Of a stretch of 64,000 bases of DNA, positions 61,684 through 64,000 are shown piece by piece. Source of the stretch: Tetradesmus obliquus (lineage: Eukaryota > Chlorophyta > Chlorophyceae > Sphaeropleales > Scenedesmaceae). The stretch covers positions 2,666,001 through 2,730,000 of the forward strand of contig CP126199.1 of NCBI GenBank assembly GCA_030272155.1. The letters run 5' to 3'. The position numbers were made by a program, and so were the translations under genes. The notes under the pieces are model-generated. The model was not told where the DNA came from. It saw only the letters and a list, made by a program, of their open reading frames with translations, and did no database searches. Positions within the stretch are counted from its first letter, which is position 1, and the number at the start of each line of letters is the position of its first letter.

Positions 61684-63474
61684 GCTGCTGGTTGGAGCGA
61701 AAGGACCTGGTGGAAGCAGCAGAAATTGAAGACAAGGCGGTGGGGCAGCAGCTACTGTGAGATGGCATACTACGTCAGCAGCAGTGCCTCTGCTGTTGCT
61801 GCTGTTCTGCTGCTGTTGCCAACCACGGCTTCGTGGTGTCTTCTTATCAACCTGAGTAGTTATATGTGTTGTTGAAAGCATTTGTTGCGAACACATCGTT
61901 GTCGTCTGATCGCTGCAGCGCTCGCGCTCGCTGTGATTGCGGCTTGGCGCGCCCAGCAAACAGCCATGTCCGCCGCTCTCTTCCACCATTTTGTACATCA
62001 TACGAGCGTAGTGCATGTAAAATACACGCTCTTCACGCACCTAGTGCTCACCTGGGGACAAGCGCCTGCGCGGAAGTAGCTTTGGTTCTGAGGTGCCTTT
62101 GTTGGCGATATGATGGGTGTGTGACAAGAGGATCAACTGCAACAGATGGTCGAGCAATTATATGGTCGCAGCAGCGTCTTTGAGCGTTCGTGGCGTGAAC
62201 CCTGGGGCCGTATACGGCTACGTAGCCGGCCGGTTCACGGTTATCCATGGCAAACCATGCTTTAGAAGCCAATGTATTGACTGCACCTTGTGCTTTTGAA
62301 CTTTAGCAAACGTCGCTTACGAGAAGTGCGCCTGCCTTGGGACGCGACACGATTGTCTAACTGGGCACCGCCAAACTGCGTACGCATGCACGCAACTCGC
62401 GTGCTGCGTTGGTCAGCAGCCTCTGTCGGCCTGTATGCTGCTCCTTATACTGCATATGAAATGCTCAAGCCTTGACAGCCAATGATGCACAAAACACTGC
62501 AATCTTCAAACGCAGTACTTGGACCACTGCTGTGTACACCTGTGCATGCACAGCTGCGCAGCTGAAACACGTCCAGATCTGGCCAGGTCCATGGAGTACA
62601 CAGAGTTGCAGAAGTGTGACACCACGTGTCTTGCAGCGCATCCCCAGCTGCACAGCATTTAAGGATATCGAACGTGGATACAGGTCAAACATTACAAGCA
62701 CAACCCCAGCTGCACAGTGTCTACAACTATGTGCACAATGAGCTGTCAGGAGGCACGTGTTGACGTTCAGCGGCCTCTGCCGCCTGCCTTTCCAATACGA
62801 AAAGTGATAGCATCGTCAGCACACACATCGCAGCAGCTTCCTGTTGATATCATGAGCGCTGCTTCCAATGATCCAAGCAGCAGCACCAACACCATTGACC
62901 ATGCTTGCGGGCCTGCCGCGCTGCTTGAAGATAAACTACTTCTTGCCCACAGCAAGTGCTAACACTGGCAAACTTTGCTGGCAGCAAATCCCCAGAGGAG
63001 CGAACCTGTATCAACCTGCCTCGTGTAACATAGCAGTCACCGCTACAGCAGCAACTGTCACAGCTGACCTACACAACATATGCCGTGGTCAATTTGATGC
63101 AGGTATACAACCTGGCACAAACACCCTATCAGCAGGCTGCGCGAGGCACAAATGCTGCTGCACTGTTAAAACCCGCCACCTGTCGCGTCGCTGTCGCCAC
63201 AAAGGGCTGTACACCTACAGAGTCCTGCATCTAAGACACAGCGCGCGGACACGGCACGCATAGCAGGCAGGCCAATGCGGCTGCGACAACCGCTCAGCTG
63301 ACAGCACGCACAGGCACCTCACTGCTACATGGCTTCGCTCGCTTGCACACTGCCAGGGGCTACATTGCAGCTGCCACATGGCCTTGCAGTTGACGGCACA
63401 CACAAGCAGCTACACTGCCACATGGCCTTGCAGTTGACGGCAATAACAAGCAGATACACTGCCACACGGCCTCA
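61684..63474. other. Intergenic region with RAPTOR 3' end
   Basis: No gene is supported between the secreted-protein start and the RAPTOR stop. A short array of about 45-bp imperfect repeats (GCCACATGGCCTTGCAGTTGACGGC) at about 63326-63470 lies in the probable RAPTOR 3' UTR. Confidence 0.6.
63326..63470 (-). repeat. Tandem ~46-bp repeats, RAPTOR 3' UTR
   Basis: At least three imperfect units sharing GCTACA(C/T)TGC..GCCACATGGC..TTGCAGTTGACGGC; the first and last units are degenerate. Confidence 0.8.
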
Positions 63475-64000
63475 CTAGCTCCCGCCTGACATCAGCGAAG
63501 CCGATTGCTGCTGCTGCATCACCGCTGCATTGCCGCCGCCGCCGAGCCCTGCGCTGCTCACTGTTGTCGGCGCGTATGACACGCCGCTGCCTGGGTTGGC
63601 TGTGGGCACGTTGTCTACGATGTAGACTGATGCCACGCTGTCGTTGCCTGCTGCCCCGAGGTATAGGTTGTAGGGGTGCCATGCCATGCAGGTGACGGGG
63701 CCCATCTTGTGCTGAATGTAGTGCGACTGCGTGCGGATCGCACCCACCTGCGCAAGCACCACAACAGGGGTTTAAGGAGGAGTGAGCAGCATCCTCTGTT
63801 GTAGCGTGCCCCATTCTCAAGACGGCGGCAATATGAAGAGTGAGGACCACAGAAGGAGAACGCGCAGTAAGCATGCGTGTGCTGGGCTGCGGGTGCCTCT
63901 GGCCGCGAGCTCTGCAGCATGTTAGGCAAATGCTTGTCATCAAGCGCCGAAGTTTCAAAATGTGAAAGATTGAATTCCTGCAGCCACTCACCACATCCCC
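63475..64000 (-). CDS. RPTOR: RAPTOR (TORC1 subunit), C-terminal end (partial)
   Basis: The last exon is 63747-63475, 90 codons plus stop. A donor (GATGTG|GTGAGT) shows that the previous exon ends at 63992 and continues beyond the right edge. The joined reading is ..DVVGAIRTQSHYIQHKMGP, then VTCMAWHPYNLYLGAAGNDS. This matches the last WD40 repeat of RAPTOR, which in relatives reads roughly VGAI/TIKYY..GQRIGPVSCLAFHP..LAAG..D..VSIY. RAPTOR presents substrates to the TOR kinase in TORC1, the nutrient-sensing growth controller. The tail after the WD repeat is Gly/Gln/Ser-rich (MQQQQSASLMSGGS) and specific to this organism. Only one WD blade is visible, so the call rests on its specific wording. 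Confidence 0.82.

Overview
This window is nuclear DNA from a green alga, most likely a chlorophyte of the Chlorophyceae (Scenedesmus/Chlamydomonas-like; the genus is inference). The evidence is many-exon genes with GT-AG introns, moderate GC, very frequent CTG/CAG runs, Ala- and Gln-rich low-complexity protein segments, TGTAA-type poly(A) candidates, and protein families found in algae and plants. All gene models below were built by hand: exons were joined where splice sites kept the frame and the family signature continued. For complete genes I checked that total exon length divides by three.

Layout, left to right. (1) 136-1988, minus: 5' part of a P-type cation ATPase, running off the left edge. 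(2) A mostly empty stretch with a 48-bp-arm inverted repeat and an intron-less tRNA-Lys(CTT) at 3666-3738. (3) 4488-14801, minus: a 10-exon gene for a DNA polymerase V / MYBBP1A-like nucleolar protein (1583 aa). (4) 15178-18743, minus: a 9-exon gene for queuosine 5'-phosphate N-glycosylase QNG1 (DUF2419, 351 aa), 376 bp upstream of the former. (5) 20493-22773, minus: a 5-exon nucleotide-sugar/triose-phosphate-type transporter (404 aa). (6) 25353-39030 and 42104-55522, plus: two tandem paralogues with identical 21-exon structure. Each encodes a predicted secreted protein that joins a papain-like (C1A) cysteine peptidase domain to a long plant-type leucine-rich-repeat region. (7) 59882-61683, minus: a 3-exon gene for a secreted Cys-rich protein I do not recognise (343 aa). 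(8) 63475-64000, minus: the 3' end of RAPTOR (TORC1 subunit), running off the right edge.

The most interesting content is the tandem peptidase-LRR pair. The Cys-His-Asn triad and oxyanion Gln are all visible, but the Trp after the catalytic Cys is Val. The upstream copy has an 8-nt deletion that frameshifts and truncates its last LRRs; the downstream copy is intact (1675 aa).

Two features of gene architecture recur. First, short stretches spanning exon-intron junctions are copied one to three times inside the neighbouring intron, at seven junctions in three genes, which leaves decoy splice sites. Second, (CTG)n tracts on the coding strand sit just before 3' splice sites, up to 40 uninterrupted units at 60042-60162. 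I found no transposase, reverse transcriptase, CRISPR array or viral gene.
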